Assembly (NCBI GenBank): GCA_947044365.1
Contig: OX345636.1
Location: 55,903,746 to 55,967,745 of the forward strand
Direction: 5' to 3'
Source: Petrosia ficiformis
Taxonomy: Eukaryota > Porifera > Demospongiae > Haplosclerida > Petrosiidae
DNA length: 64,000 nucleotides
Shown here: positions 49,701 through 62,565 of the stretch, piece after piece
Numbering within the stretch: position 1 is the stretch's first letter
Layout: every line of letters starts with the position of its first letter
Made by a program: the position numbers and the translations under genes
The notes under the pieces: generated by a model
Seen by the model: the letters and a program-made list of their open reading frames with translations, nothing else
Databases searched by the model: none
What the model was told of the DNA's origin: nothing

Positions 49701-52700
49701 ATTTTATATTGTCTCAGATCGCTTATAGATTATTCAACACCATTTTTCTATGATATTTTTTAATGGTTACCAAAAAGTGAGGGGGCTTATTAAGCAGAGT
49801 GTCACTTTAGTTACTCTGTTTTCTGTATGGGAGCCTGTGCAAGTGTTTAACTGACTTTTACTTCTCATCGGAGATCTTCAATTCGTCACTGGAGTCACTA
49901 TTCTAATAATTTTACTTTTTATCGCCCTAAGGTTAACTCTTCATGACATAGCTAAATATATCAGTGTAATTCCATTCTCTACCTACTATTAGTGGCATGT
50001 GTTAATATCGCTCCATTCAAATCTTGTTTCAGACTTGCCATAAACACAGTCTTTTAGGGTCCCAACAATTCTGCAGTGACCTATAAATTATTTCATCCCT
50101 TGGCGTATATTAGATCTTTACTCCTCATCAGACACAAGCCTCATGCATTTTGTACGATGTGAAGGAGTAACATTTCCAGAAAACTTTTGCTTTCCTCCCC
50201 TTTGTTTACACTGCAAATGCATGCACATACACGATGCAGAAATTACGAACCACACCGACATTTTTATAGTCCTTATCAGACTACCATAAAAGAAATTAGC
50301 GATATAGTCCACTTATGAAATGTGAAAAGCTATGTTATACTTAGTCTGGCGAGCAAACCTTTCGCCTCCGCTTTTACATTGGGGATGGGGCGTAGGAAAT
50401 GTCTGGAGACTCTTGACATGATTTCATGGTCTTTTCGGAAATATTGATAGAGCCAATGAGATACGAGTAGTCACATGACTCTAGCCATAAGCACAAGATT
50501 AAAATGGAGAGGCAGTATTTACACGAATAAAACAGAAGAAAGCGATCTACAAGGTAAAGAATTAAGATGTATTCGTTTCCCTCCCAACTGGTAATGGCAA
50601 AGCTTTTGCTACTACATGTTGCCAGTATTATTCGACATAATATAAAGTAATTGTCAAAAAAAATGTTATCCAAAGTGTATCGTCATTGATGTCAGTCCTC
50701 TGGTAGCGCCTTACTTTTGAGTCTTGGCAGCTTCTGAAGTTGTTGAAAGTGAGGTAGACAAAGGAAAGATCCCTCTGTGGCGGCACTGGCATAGGTGTTT
50801 GACGGTCAGTACTACCAGCAAAGCCTAATCTAGTGGCTTCAACTTTAAATAATTGTAGAACGATGCTCCTGGACTGCTCTATACAATCTTTTATTTGCAC
50901 TTTGCAGACTGTAAATTCATCAAACAGAGACGTAGTCACAGCAGTGCTGCCGAGGAGTGGTGAAATCATGTGACAATAACATTCCTACGGCCCGTGAAAT
51001 TGCTAGAGCTCTAGAGTTCCAGACCTTTCCTCCACCCCGTCCCAATGTAAAAGCGGAGGCAAAAGGTCTGCTCGCCAAACTATGTTATACTTATATACTG
51101 GTATATAGTTTCATTTACAAGGCTGTAGACAAGGGGGTGCTTGGTACTTAATAAGCACCTCCGAAATTTCCAGGGTCTTCTGGAAGACGGTCAAGAAATT
51201 AATTAGCAAAATAATTATGAATTTTTATTTAATTAATTATAATTTTGTTAATTAATATTTTCATGTGTAAACATGGCGTCAAAACGGAGTTCTCTAAAGT
51301 AAAACAGCCAAGAACTAATCAAGGGTATCATTGTATTGAGAGTTATATTACAGAAATCTGTGATTCTATATATTATTTGTGGCTCTGAAGAGATTTTTAC
51401 ACACATGAAGTTTTTGTCATGCACTAAAGTGTAAATAGATTGCATCGGGGATCCTAAATAAATATTTTACTCGGGGAGGGGGTGGGACATGCCTTCAGAG
51501 CCCCTTATATAGGGTATAATATCAACATTAGTATACAAGCACTGTCACACTTCAAGGCTAGATCCACCCGTGTATAGCACCCCCAAACTAAAAACATTGT
51601 CTACAACCTGGGTTTTATCGGCTCCTGAAATACATGGAAATTTAGCTAGATATTATTTCTATTACATTGTGTTTTTAATACCACTGCACAAAAGTTGTGT
51701 TTGAACTGTGGTTACACATGTATTGCGATTATATTTGCACTATAATGATATTTGCTTCATACATACTTCATATTCACTTGATTCCAACATATGGAGTGAA
51801 TAAGGAGCCAATATGGAGCAAACATTAACTTTACTGTGGTGCAAATAATTACCATCACATTGTAGCTAATGCAATACACATGAGATGCATTTGTAAACAT
51901 AATTATAGTTCAAACGCAACATTATGTGAAGTACTTGTACATGTCATATTGGTACATTGATGATAGTATAACTATATCAATTATATTGATTAGGAGAATA
52001 CAACTTTAAATGGAGGATAGGACACTCAACAGTGGTGATTAGAGATCACTTGTACTGTTGGGGAGGTGAGCCGGAGGACCTCCCAATGGTACATCACAGT
52101 GTCAACAAAAGGCAGTTTACAGAATCTGCAGATGTATTAGATATACCTACATTAAAATCGGAGAAGAAATTAATTAAAGGCTCTCCTCCTGCTGGAGTAA
52201 GAAAGTATGCTTGTGCTAAAATAGGGAACAGCATCTTTTATTACGGTGGAAATTGTAAACCTCATGACTGTTTTCACAACAACCTATTTGAACTAAACAC
52301 TCTAACTCACAATTGGAAAGAGATAATTAGTAGAAGTGATGATAGTCGACCAATGAAAAAAATCGCTTGTGGAATGATGTCTTTCAAAAGCAATGGACAA
52401 GATAATTTGTTGCTTTTTGGAGGGTTAGGTATTACACCAGCTATTGCATGTACACAAATAGGTTCCAAGTACATTCCATCTCCTAAACTCCATGGTCACT
52501 GCTACACAAATGAAACACATGTTATGAGTGTTTCTTCATCACCAGGTATTACTTAATTTCTGATTTTCATCTTATATCAATCTGCATTTCTTCAGGTGAA
52601 TGGAAATCCCGTATCATAACCGGTGATCGTCCACCAACGGCAATATCCTATTTCTCTATTAACTCACTTCCTGAAAATAAAGGTATAATGTTTGGAGGCT

Positions 52701-55700
52701 TAACTATCAGTGAGACTGGAGTATTTAAACGTGTTAACGATCTGTTTCTATTAAGTTTTCCTCAGGATGTGGTTGTGAGTTGTTGAGTGCTTATAAAAAT
52801 AATAACTACATTTTCAATAAAAATCGATGATGATCATATTTAATAGAGTCACAAAAGCATAGATTCATTAATTTTCATAATCTTTAATTATCATGATCGT
52901 ATTTTTTTATTTTAACACTTATTTTAATATTATGTTCCATAGCATTTTGAAAAAGTAGTCAAACAATCTCTAGACTGGCCTGCAGAGAGAAGTGCTCATT
53001 CTAGTACTGTCATCACTACTGTATCATCAAATCAACATGTCACATCTCATTTGGTTGTATTGGGTGGATTACATGATGATTTCCAACTAAGAAATGATTG
53101 CTGGATAATGAAATTATCTAGTTCAAAGTGGTATCAGGTAACATATACCCTACATCACATGAAATATTTCAATGATGTAATATATCAATTAAAGATGGTA
53201 GCAGATATTATCATTATAGTTAAATTTCTTAGACTAACTGAACATCGATCATCCTCTGTACCCTTCTCCTACATCTGCAGCATCCATACATATTGTGTAC
53301 TATTGTCCCTCCTACGTACTCCACTGGAATAAAATTTGTAATAATTAATGTGTAAATGAATGAATTGGCTACTCATCCAGCTGATAGAAATATATTATAG
53401 AAAAAAGGAAAATCGCAATGACGGACATTTCCCTTTAGAGATTTTAATTGGCTGCAACTCATTTGTCAGTTTTAATACGAAAAACTATTAATATTGCATT
53501 TGAAGCATCATGTACTATCATCATTACCTTATATTTACATTTTATATGCCATCCGTACATAAGGGAACAAAACATTGAATAGCGTGTTGTCAGTTAAAAT
53601 AATTATTATGTAACCTGATGCATTTCTTCAGATCAATGTTCCAGATTTTGTTACTAAGAGATTTAACCACTCCATATCAACTTACTACAAATCCAATTAT
53701 TGTGTATGGATTACAGTGACAGGAGGCTATGAAGGAGTAAATTCATGTACCTCACTTGGGAAACCAATCACTGGTTCAAATATCAACGTTATAATGGAAC
53801 TAGGTATGATAATGATCATTAATGTCATGTGATCAATGAATGGAATAAGAAATATTAATATTGTTAAAATTAATAGAGTATTCATAAAAGTAATTAATTC
53901 AGATTAACATTACTGTTTTGCACTATTTAAAGTATAACTATAATAATGTTAGGATTTACCGTTTGCATTATTATAATGGTAATAATTTTGTGTCATACTC
54001 ACACCAATCAAAATTTGATGAAAATAAAATTAATATATATTGAATCTTGCAAGGAAAGCGTATCACATCAAGTATTGCAACGTATATTATATATGGCATA
54101 CTGATTACCCAGTTAATTAATTTGTGAATGATGAGTAATGCTGTTCCATAATTATAATTTTAACAGTGGTTACTTCTGACATAAAATTAAAGAAATGACA
54201 AATGGATTGAATTATAACATTGGCATGTGCAAACATTCAGTGCTACAAGGCCCCATGATCTATATATGCCTATGATTTGTTATTGTTTCTAAGCCTCTTT
54301 CATCAGTCAAACACATGTCTAAATGCATGTCAAAAGGGGGCACTCCAAAAAAGGTTCATTTAGGGGCACTCTGCTTCCTTGTAGATTCATAACTGCTCTA
54401 GGCATAGCCCTCATACACTTGCTATAAAACTACTGTAATGAAGCAGTAAACATTCAACTGTTGTACATGAAATAATGTATTGCAAATGAATTTATTACAA
54501 CTTTTGTATAATTATGATGTAAGTGCATTATCATGTAGTGTACAGTAATGATAATGATGATGAATGGCTGTTGAATCGTATTTGGAATAGTGAAAAAAAA
54601 TGGCATAAAACAGAAGAGGTGACTATACGTGAGAAAGAAGAAGAGAAATGGAGTTTTAAAATACAAGAGAAAGATCACAAACTCAGTTTATTACAATCCA
54701 GTGAATCATCTCTTAAATGCAGAGTAGGCTTGTTGAACAAACGTGAGATAATATAATCACTTAATAATAATTTATCATGTGATGATTTTGTTTTAGAGTT
54801 ACAAGAATCTCAGAAGTTATTAGAAATACAAAAGACAATATCATTAGCTAAATCACAAGAACTGGAAGACTCAAAGAAACGAATTATTCTTTTGAAAAAG
54901 ACACTTACACACACATCTACCATTTCATCAGGTTTATATTAATACACATATTATATATATTGAATATGTGTTGAATATTATATGTTTTCATTAGATGAGG
55001 AGACAATAGAAGATTATCAGAAACCTCAAGAAACAGAACTATTTGAAGAGAAACAGTCAAAACCTGTAGATGAGGATAAATCAGTGATTAGTGATAAAAC
55101 ACTAATAAGTATTCATAATATTATACATTATGATTAATAATTATATTATTACAACAGAGAATGAGTCACTACAGAAGATAGTTATTAGTAAGAATGAACA
55201 AGTAGAGGAACTACAGAGTATGTTAGAAATGAAGGAGGCAAAGTTAGAGTCAATACAAGAACGTAAATCATGTGTTACTTTATAATTAACATAACTTCAT
55301 GATGTGTTTTCATTTTGTAGAAATTATAACTCTACAATCAACAATTACTAATAAATCTACTGAAATAGAGGAACTACAGAGTATGTTGGAGATGGAGAGA
55401 GATCAGACGAAGCAACTGAAAGTAGAAATGGAGGAGTTCAAGAAGATTGAGGAATTGAGGATCTCCTCCTCACATGATTCAGAGGTTATCAAGTATCAGA
55501 GAGATGCTGCAGTTCAGTTCAGTTACATGATACCAGTAACAGGTTAATAGTTAATAATAATTCCTATTAGTTACTAGTATTTATTATTATATTTATCAGA
55601 TCATCTTGATGGTGTACATGTGGCTGGAGAAACACTCTTCCTTATTCAAGGGGATAAACCCCAGTCCCTCAACTGGGAAGAATATGGCTTCAGATTACAT

Positions 55701-57690
55701 TTTCCACAAGGGGCTATCTCTCCATCAGATACTTGTGAGGTGGTGGTCAAGGCTTTAGTTGGTGGTAAATTCCAGTTTCCAGAGGGTACAGAGCTCGTTA
55801 GTGCAGTATATGCTGTGGCATTTGCTAAAAAGCTTCTTGAACCTGTTGAAATGGAAATACAACATTGTGTACTCCTCACTAATGATGAACAGGGGAAAAG
55901 TTTGAGCTTTGTATCAACAGCTAAAAACCTTCGAGACAATCCAAACAAGTTTGAGTTTGTTGAAGGAGGAGTGTTCTATCCTGGTAAAAGATATGCCAGT
56001 ATACAACGAAAACACTATTGTGAGAATGCAATAGTAGAAAAAACCACGCCTCCTGCTCCCCCTTCACCTCCACCTAGTACTACTCCTCCTCCTCATCCTC
56101 CTCCTCCTCATTCTGATGGAAACAAGTCATCAGGAGATGATGACATTGTGAAAGCAAAGCCGCATGAGAAAAGTAAATATAAATATTGTATAATATATTG
56201 TAATAAGCTCATATATTATATTACTAATAGATAAGAGATGCTATACTGGACAAATATATTATGAGAGGAAAGGATATAATAAATGGCAAATGAAATTCAT
56301 AGTTGTTAGAGATATTGATGCATTTGTGAAGGTATACACACTCAACACACGCTATGCATACATAATAATTATATTATTATTATATAGTACATATCTACTA
56401 AATATCCTAATGCTGAAGAAGATGAGGTGATTAGATTTACATTTCTGGATCCAGTGGATGGATTTATTGAACTTGTACTTGGAGATATGGGTCAAGTGAC
56501 TTGTCAGGGATGGAAGATTGAACCACACAAAGAACCACTCAGAGTATGTAAATGTATATTTAGATGTCACTAAATTACTCTTCTAAATGTTTAACATTCA
56601 TTTGTAGATTAGGAAGAGACATATTGATCTATATGGTTCACAAGACCTCAAACTTCCTCCTTCCTGTCTTTTAACAGTGTGGACTGAATCATCTCTTAAT
56701 CCTGAGACACGTTTAAGCCATGCTTTATCATTGAGTGGAATAGAATCTGATACTAGATTAATATATGTACGTAGATTTCTGGATAAATCAGAGACTACTA
56801 ATACATGTACATCAGGTATGTATGGTGGTGTTTGTTTTTCTGCATTTGTTAACATACATTACTATCTTATATCAGAAACCACAAGTAATGAACCAATCAC
56901 AATACAACAGCAAATTAAAGATACAACTCATCATTTAGATGGTGCTACAGGTAGTTTATACATGTACATGTGTATATTCATAAGTTCATTTAGTAACATC
57001 CATACATGCATACGTACATATGATGTATGTATATATGTATTTTGTATGTATCAGTCCTGGACAAAGAAACCTGTACTTAACAGTGCTTGTATCACCTGAA
57101 ACTGAAAAAGTAATAATTTCAGTTTCAGGTGATACAAGCACTGTGATTTAATGAGAATAACGAAAATAAAAGAGTCATATGATAATCTTTTGAATTAACT
57201 TGTGCTAGTTCATGGTAAATGTTATCACTATCCAGTCACATGACAATTATTATACCCAAAATAATCATTTACATTAGCCATTTTAGATTTTTTTTAACAT
57301 ATTCTCTACAATTTCTTTACATCCTTAGATTCTGTTTCTTGTGTTGATACTGAACAAGTAATACAATGTATAAGAGATATAATACAAAGTAACTATGGAT
57401 CACTTCGTACCATATTTGAAGATTCCATAGAAGGAATTGCTGCAGAGATGTTACAAGCTGGTGTAGTAACAATGTTTGTTGTACAAAATCCAACCTTTGA
57501 AAAAATCATTAACGGGTTTTTATCTAAATTTGCATTTGCAAAGGGAATACGAAAGATAGAAGATACTTGTACGAAGTTCTTTTCTGTGTTTTATAAAATA
57601 GGAGGTTCGTTTAGTGATGCTGCAGACACTATGAAAGAGGATATTCAAAGGACTGTTAGAGAAAAATTAAATATTGAACTAAATATATAA
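46740..57690 (+). CDS. K2: kelch, coiled-coil, ZU5 protein, intact paralogue of K1
   Basis: Sixteen exons with fully consistent phases, about 1,120 codons: 46740-46749 (MAT), 51994-52545, 52596-52774, 52943-53137, 53632-53803, 54539-54742, 54797-54931, 54995-55108, 55158-55262, 55321-55542, 55600-56172, 56231-56331, 56388-56543, 56608-56815, 56876-56950, 57329-57690. Kelch repeats occupy roughly residues 5-370 (YCWGGEPED, FYYGGNC, LLLFGGLG, IMFGGLT, LVVLGGL, TVTGGY). A charged coiled coil covers about 370-630. ZU5 follows (LNWEEYGFRLHFPQGAISP; GGKFQFPEGTELVSAVYAV; IQHCV), then a proline-rich spacer (TTPPAPPSPPPS), a post-ZU5 region shared with K1 (FTFLDPVDGFIEL, GWKIEPHKEPL, LTVW, GIESDT) and a helical C-terminus (FLSKFAFAKGIRKIEDTCTK) that may be CARD-like. 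No signal peptide or membrane segment is apparent, so a cytoplasmic scaffold is likely. Intron 1 is 5.2 kb and full of MITEs. Confidence 0.85.
47411..47523. mobile_element. Palindromic MITE in K2 intron 1
   Basis: Arms 47411-47459 and 47471-47523 are inverted: ttataggtc, then atattagttgttttagac, on one side and the complement on the other, with a short central loop (aagcgaagaga). Non-coding. Confidence 0.8.
48235..48705. mobile_element. Long inverted-repeat element in K2 intron 1
   Basis: Left arm 48270-48375 (tatgcaaaactgcacgtgtg, aacttgcgtg, aaaaaggagatggtg) and right arm 48585-48690 are inverted at about 85 percent identity, with a 200-bp non-coding centre. Exact termini and target duplication are unclear. 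Confidence 0.7.
50344..51080. mobile_element. TIR element with long target duplication (Mutator-like?)
   Basis: Ends: GTCTGGCGAGCAAACCTTTC and, inverted, GTTTGGCGAGCAGACCTTTT, extending about 60 bp with cctccgcttttacattggg. TATGTTATACTTA flanks both sides (50331-50343 and 51081-51093), 13 identical bases; a 9-11 bp duplication plus chance identity would fit Mutator-type elements. A minus-strand frame 50969-50628 (113 codons) has no recognised domain. It lies in K2 intron 1. Confidence 0.8.
57081..57143. other. Perfect 27-bp hairpin in K2 last intron
   Basis: Arms 57081-57107 and 57117-57143 are perfectly complementary (cagtgcttgtatcacctgaa and 7 more bases), with a 9-nt loop. It lies in the intron before the final K2 exon. 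It could be a tiny MITE, an intronic small-RNA precursor, or a recent inverted duplication. Confidence 0.8.
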
Positions 57691-58346
57691 ATTAATATAC
57701 ACATAACTATTTTTTTTAATTATAAATATGAACTTCTATATTAGCCCCATAATTAAAGTTATAACATAATTATTTTAAAAACTGTGGGTGGAGGTTTTAA
57801 TAATATTTCGAGGACCAGGACGTGTAGTTCTTTATTGTTCTGGATAGGGCTCAAACAATCTGCACTATTTAAGTGGATTATATTGGCCTAACCGAGACTA
57901 CTATAGATACATGAAAGGTGCATGTATATACAGCTGTATTGTGTCCAGTAGTGTAAAGTCAATGCTCAATAGTTAGCTGTACATGCTCTTGGTGGATAAT
58001 TATGCTTATATATGGCTCCCACTACTGAGTATGTATGTACATGTATGTATGTATTTATGTGTCTGTGTATGTATACATGTTTGTATGCATGTTTGTATGT
58101 ACATGTATGTACATACAAACATGCATACAAATATGTATGACTGTATGTATGTATGACTGGGCTGTTGAAAATGAAAAGGGTCATTAGGGCGAAATTAACC
58201 TTTTAAAAATATGTTAAAATTAGTAAAAAACATTTTTCAATAAAAAATGAGTTTTTATCACCAGTTGTTATGTCTGGAGAAGCTACATATCATATACTAC
58301 ATTTTCTAAGCTCATACTTAACAGGTGAAAGGTCAGATTTTGAATC
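57691..58346. other. Spacer between K2 and K3
   Basis: No gene. Contains a degenerate palindromic GTATGTAT/ATACATAC region at about 58028-58150 and AT-rich sequence. Confidence 0.45.
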
Positions 58347-59100
58347 ATGACCAATGATGAACAGGGGAGATATTGGATCTATGATCCAAACAAATTTGAG
58401 TTTGTTGAAGGAGGAGTGTTCTATCTTGGTAAAAGATATGCCAGTATACAACGAATACTCTATTGCAATAGTAGAAAATACCACACCTCCCCCACCACCT
58501 CCTCCTCCTCCTTCACAGGTAAATGAGTCATCAGGTGATGGCGATGATAGTGTAAAGGATAAACTACGAGTTAAAGGTAATTCAGTAATGTATACTAATG
58601 TATTATCATGATCATTATATTATTATAAGTACTCGAAGTTACACTGGTCAGATCTATTATGTGAGAACTGGTTTTAACAGGTGGCTAACAAAAGTAATGA
58701 TTATCAGAGATGTCTGAAGGTAATATAATGTAATTATAATCATTATTAATATCATTCGAAATGATATGATTTCAGTTCATAGATCCTGCCAATGATATAT
58801 TGAACTAGATATGGATATACCACAAGAAAGATCAGTTAAAGGATGGACATTAGTTCCTCATAAGAGAACCTTAAGAGTAATTAATCATGTGATACATGTA
58901 TCTTATTATTATATAGCTTACTAAAAGAGATGCTGATCTATTTGGATCACAAGAGCTACCTATTCTTCCATTTTAATAACTGTATGGGGTAAAATAGCAG
59001 ATGACACTGAAGATCGATCTCTTGAGTTATAGAGTTGGGCTGAATGGAATAGATTCTGACACTAAGTATTAATCGTTTCCTAGACACCTCCAGTATTACA
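58347..59100 (+). pseudogene. K3: broken third copy of the kelch-ZU5 family (3' part)
   Basis: The sequence begins inside the ZU5 exon (NKFEFVEGGVFYLGKRYASIQ, one residue different from K2 over that stretch). A deletion then shifts the frame before a proline run and SGDGDDSVKDK, ending at a donor near 58576. Later blocks match K2 exons: TGQIYYVRTGFNRWLTK (about 58636-58690), a shortened FIDPANDI...GWTLVPHKRTLR (58776-58876), and LTKRDADLFGSQELPILPF (58917-58976), followed by stops and GLNGIDSDT. Kelch, coiled coil and C-terminal domain are absent. It is a truncated tandem duplicate of K2-like origin. Confidence 0.85.
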
Positions 59101-61088
59101 GGTATTATAATAATAACTGTGTGAATAAATAATCATGTGATTCTACAATACAGTATAAACTAGAAGTCATGAAACACATCAATCTATAAAGGTACCAGTA
59201 AATACTACATGTAATACAGATATGTATTGTATAAAGAATGGATGTGGTGATGTCCTGGGTGAATTTGTATTTCCTATTAATGTCATATTTTCAACTATAA
59301 TAACTGTTTATTTTAGAGGCTGATAATAATTATCATTTGATATAAGCAGTTGTTTTTTGGTTCTTGAAGTGGTCATGTAAAATCAAACATGTAATTCTAT
59401 AATTTGTGTTCTAGTCTTTTTCAAGAGTTATAATTATAGTCTTGGTATAAGTTGTGATGCCATTGATAGTGCAGTAATAGTCTGGGTAATTACAATATAC
59501 CTCTATATACTCTCATTAGGGATCTCTAATGTGGCTGTATAGCTTAAAGCTCTTGAACATTATGTATAGCTATAGGTAGAATTATACCACGGTGTGTGGG
59601 CGATCACCTTTGATGTGTACTGCGGGTGATATATGCCAATAACATGCCTGTAGACAGGGAGAATTAGTGTCTAGCTACTAAACAATCTCAGTTTTTACAG
59701 TAACAATTAACTAATTAGTATAGATTCTACACTGGTCATAATTGCTGTGTTACCTTGGTATAAAATTCATATAGTACTTATTTGGAGGAAGTTGCAGGCC
59801 TTGAGGTAATTGGTATTGTGCTCTATGCCTCTCGACCAATTATCTTGGGGGTGATATATGTTCACAACTGCCTCCAAACAGGGCTATATCCTATACTTAA
59901 GTTTTCTAAAACATTGATGTGGATTTAGCATATGTATATAATTAATAATTGTCATAATTGTAATTTTGATTATATTATAATAACACGAATTGCATTTATT
60001 ATTTTATATAGCATCTTCTCTGTCTCATGTTACTGATCAAGATCCATTTAATCATGTGTGCTACTGTGTACTAGTATAGTTAGTTAGTACTACTGAATAT
60101 TATATTATCTAGTGTCATTCTCTTTATACATAGACTTAATCCTATGAACTTCCAATCTTTACTGAATACTTTACATTTATCAAATACTTCATTAAGATCA
60201 TCAATACCTATTATAATAATCATTATAATTATAAACATTAATGATTATTATCATGTAAGAATCACACTATTGTACAAATATTAATATAATGACATCACTA
60301 ATGTTGAAAATGTACTACAAGATCTATTAGAAGATGAAAATATGGTACACAAGAGTTTGGAAGATGAGAAACTGGACTGATGTGTATGATTTCTACGAAC
60401 CTATATAAGATGAAGGATAGTGGTGAAGAGCTTTGTTATATATAGTGTATTATATTATTATTATATTATTATTATTATATCACATATATATAACTGTGCT
60501 TACCTTCATTTGTTCCTGATGTGTAACTAACGATTAAACTTCTGAAAGAGCAAACACTCAACAAAGTAACTGTACTCTGTAATTGAAAGGTCAGTACTCA
60601 ACAGTGAAGTCAACGGTCAACTGATTCGTTAAAATATACTACGACCAGTATGTTACAGAACCATTCAGATGTTAACTGACAAAGTGGATGTCGTCTGCAG
60701 TTGTCTCATTCCCTGTTATGACTGTTTCTTTACAATCACCGAAAAGGTCAAAAACGGTCAGCAATTTCAGCAAACATATTACTACTGCAACGATCCAGAA
60801 ACTTCCCTACGTTATTGGATGATGTAGAAATGTTCTTTACTTGTGCCTTTGCCTTTCTTTGTTGGGAAATAATCTAGAATAACTCACAAACAAAAGAGCA
60901 CCAAATAAATCTGACCTTTCTAATTAAAAAATGTGTGCGCGATAGAACTGTGCTATAAGTATTCGTATGTGTGGGAGGTGCGCTTAATATTTGATATTTT
61001 CAGGTTTACAACTCTCATAATGTAAGATTTTATATTCTAACTTGCTTTACTGGAAAGAAGAGTTGTTAGCCCACCTCTTTGCTAGCTG
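59101..61088. other. No gene recognised
   Basis: AT-rich with no domain-bearing frame, RNA gene or clear element ends. The 60420-60490 segment is simple TTA/ATA repeat. Confidence 0.4.
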
Positions 61089-61385
61089 TATATGTACTTT
61101 CTGCATTTCAAAAGCAGTGACCTTTAATTAGTTAGACAGAAGACATTATAAGAAAGCCATGGAAACCAAAACATGGTTTGCTAGCAGCAGGAAAGCAGCA
61201 AGGTGAGTGTTTGAATAATAGTCCCACGAATGACGCCTATGCTAACCTGTATAACTTCTGCATTTTAAAAAGCAGTGACTTTTAACTTTCAGTTAGACAG
61301 AAGACATTCTAAGAAAGCCATTGATATCAATAACATGCTTCGTTAGCTGGAGGAAAGCAGCAAGGCGAGTGCTTCAATGTGTAGT
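61089..61385 (+). repeat. Tandem duplication, about 165-bp unit
   Basis: 61089-61225 and 61253-61385 are direct copies, sharing actttctgcattt, agttagacagaagacatt, aagaaagccat and aggaaagcagcaagg, with about 80 percent identity. Non-coding. Confidence 0.75.
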
Positions 61386-61667
61386 TGTCAGTGTAGACGC
61401 TCACACTTACTTTAGCTTCTTTCTGAATTCCATCGCATATACTTTTGGATTGGCTATCTGCGTAGCTTTGGTTTTTGCACTACTTTAAAGCAAATTTAGT
61501 AGTGTTTCAACAGGTGTTCACAATACCTACTCTCTTTGACTTTCCAAGTTGTCACAATATGTACTTAAATTTCTTTCAGAGTAGAGCTAGCTAACTCAGG
61601 TTTACTGTGTGGCTGAAATAGCACTTTGGAAGATGCTAAGATGTCATCATGTTGTTATAAAAAATAA

Positions 61668-61800
61668 AAAGATAACCAAGTGGCAATTGAACCAGAGTCC
61701 TTCAGCTCCAAATGAACAAAAAAAAAGGGATAACCAAGCGGGAATCGAACCAGGGTCTCACAGCTCCAAAGAAACACAAAGAGATAACCAAGCTTCTAGT
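61668..61800 (-). repeat. Tandem tRNA-3'-half-like units, cluster 1
   Basis: Three direct units start gataaccaag and contain, on the minus strand, a B-box-like GGTTCGATTCC in the best copy (about 61740-61750) next to a terminal-like agggtctcacagctcc block. A-rich linkers separate the units. They are probably tRNA-derived SINE fragments. Confidence 0.55.
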
Positions 61801-62399
61801 TCTACCATGCGTATAGTAAACTCACCAATCAGATTGCGAGGTTGATAAATGTATTATCAACTGCTTCAAGAGGCTGATTTTAATTAGTCACTTTACGGAA
61901 ATTCCCGCTCATTGCTGGGATCTAGGAAATATTGTTTTCTGTTATTTCTTATTATTATTTTATTATACAACAATTATAAATTATGTGATTATAGCATTAT
62001 ATGTGTTAATACTCTAAGTAGTTATTCTGTTCAGTGATTGCAGTTATAATTGAGTGTAATATTGCCGCTGGTGGATAGATAGCTAATGGGTGGGCTGGAA
62101 GTCTGCCACATATGCATGCTAGTAGGAGGTCTTTCTGTTGTTTGCGATTGAACTGTTAATCATTTACTTGTCTAAGGAATCACAGAAATCCATACTAGGT
62201 TAGTAAAATTATGCATACAGTTGCCACTCGAAAAGATTTGCTTAGCTACTATATTCCACGCTCGTTTCATGGTAAAAGGTAAAATGGTAAAAATACACCT
62301 CAGTACGGTTTCTACTGATTTATCAAACATCGTGCCTTCGGCCCTTGGTTTGACAAATCCAGTAGAAACCTTTACCTCTGTGAATAACCTATACATGTA

Positions 62400-62565
62400 T
62401 CGAAACAGCTCCAAATGAAAAAAAATATAACCAATCGTGTATCAAACCAGAGTCCCCCATCTCCAAATGAACAAAAAAAAAAAAAGATAAACAAGATCCA
62501 GAGTCCTCTAACTAAAAGAAAAAAAACGATAGCCCACGGTGTTCGAACCAGAGTCCCCTAGTGTA
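62400..62565 (-). repeat. tRNA-3'-half-like units, cluster 2
   Basis: Two or three more diverged units like those at 61668-61800 (cagctccaaatgaa, gtatcaaaccagagtcccc, tgttcgaaccagagtcccct), again separated by A-runs. No complete tRNA fold was found. Confidence 0.5.

Noticed and set aside
50628..50969. 113-codon minus-strand frame as a host gene
   Set aside because: Inside a TIR element, with no recognised domain or splice context.
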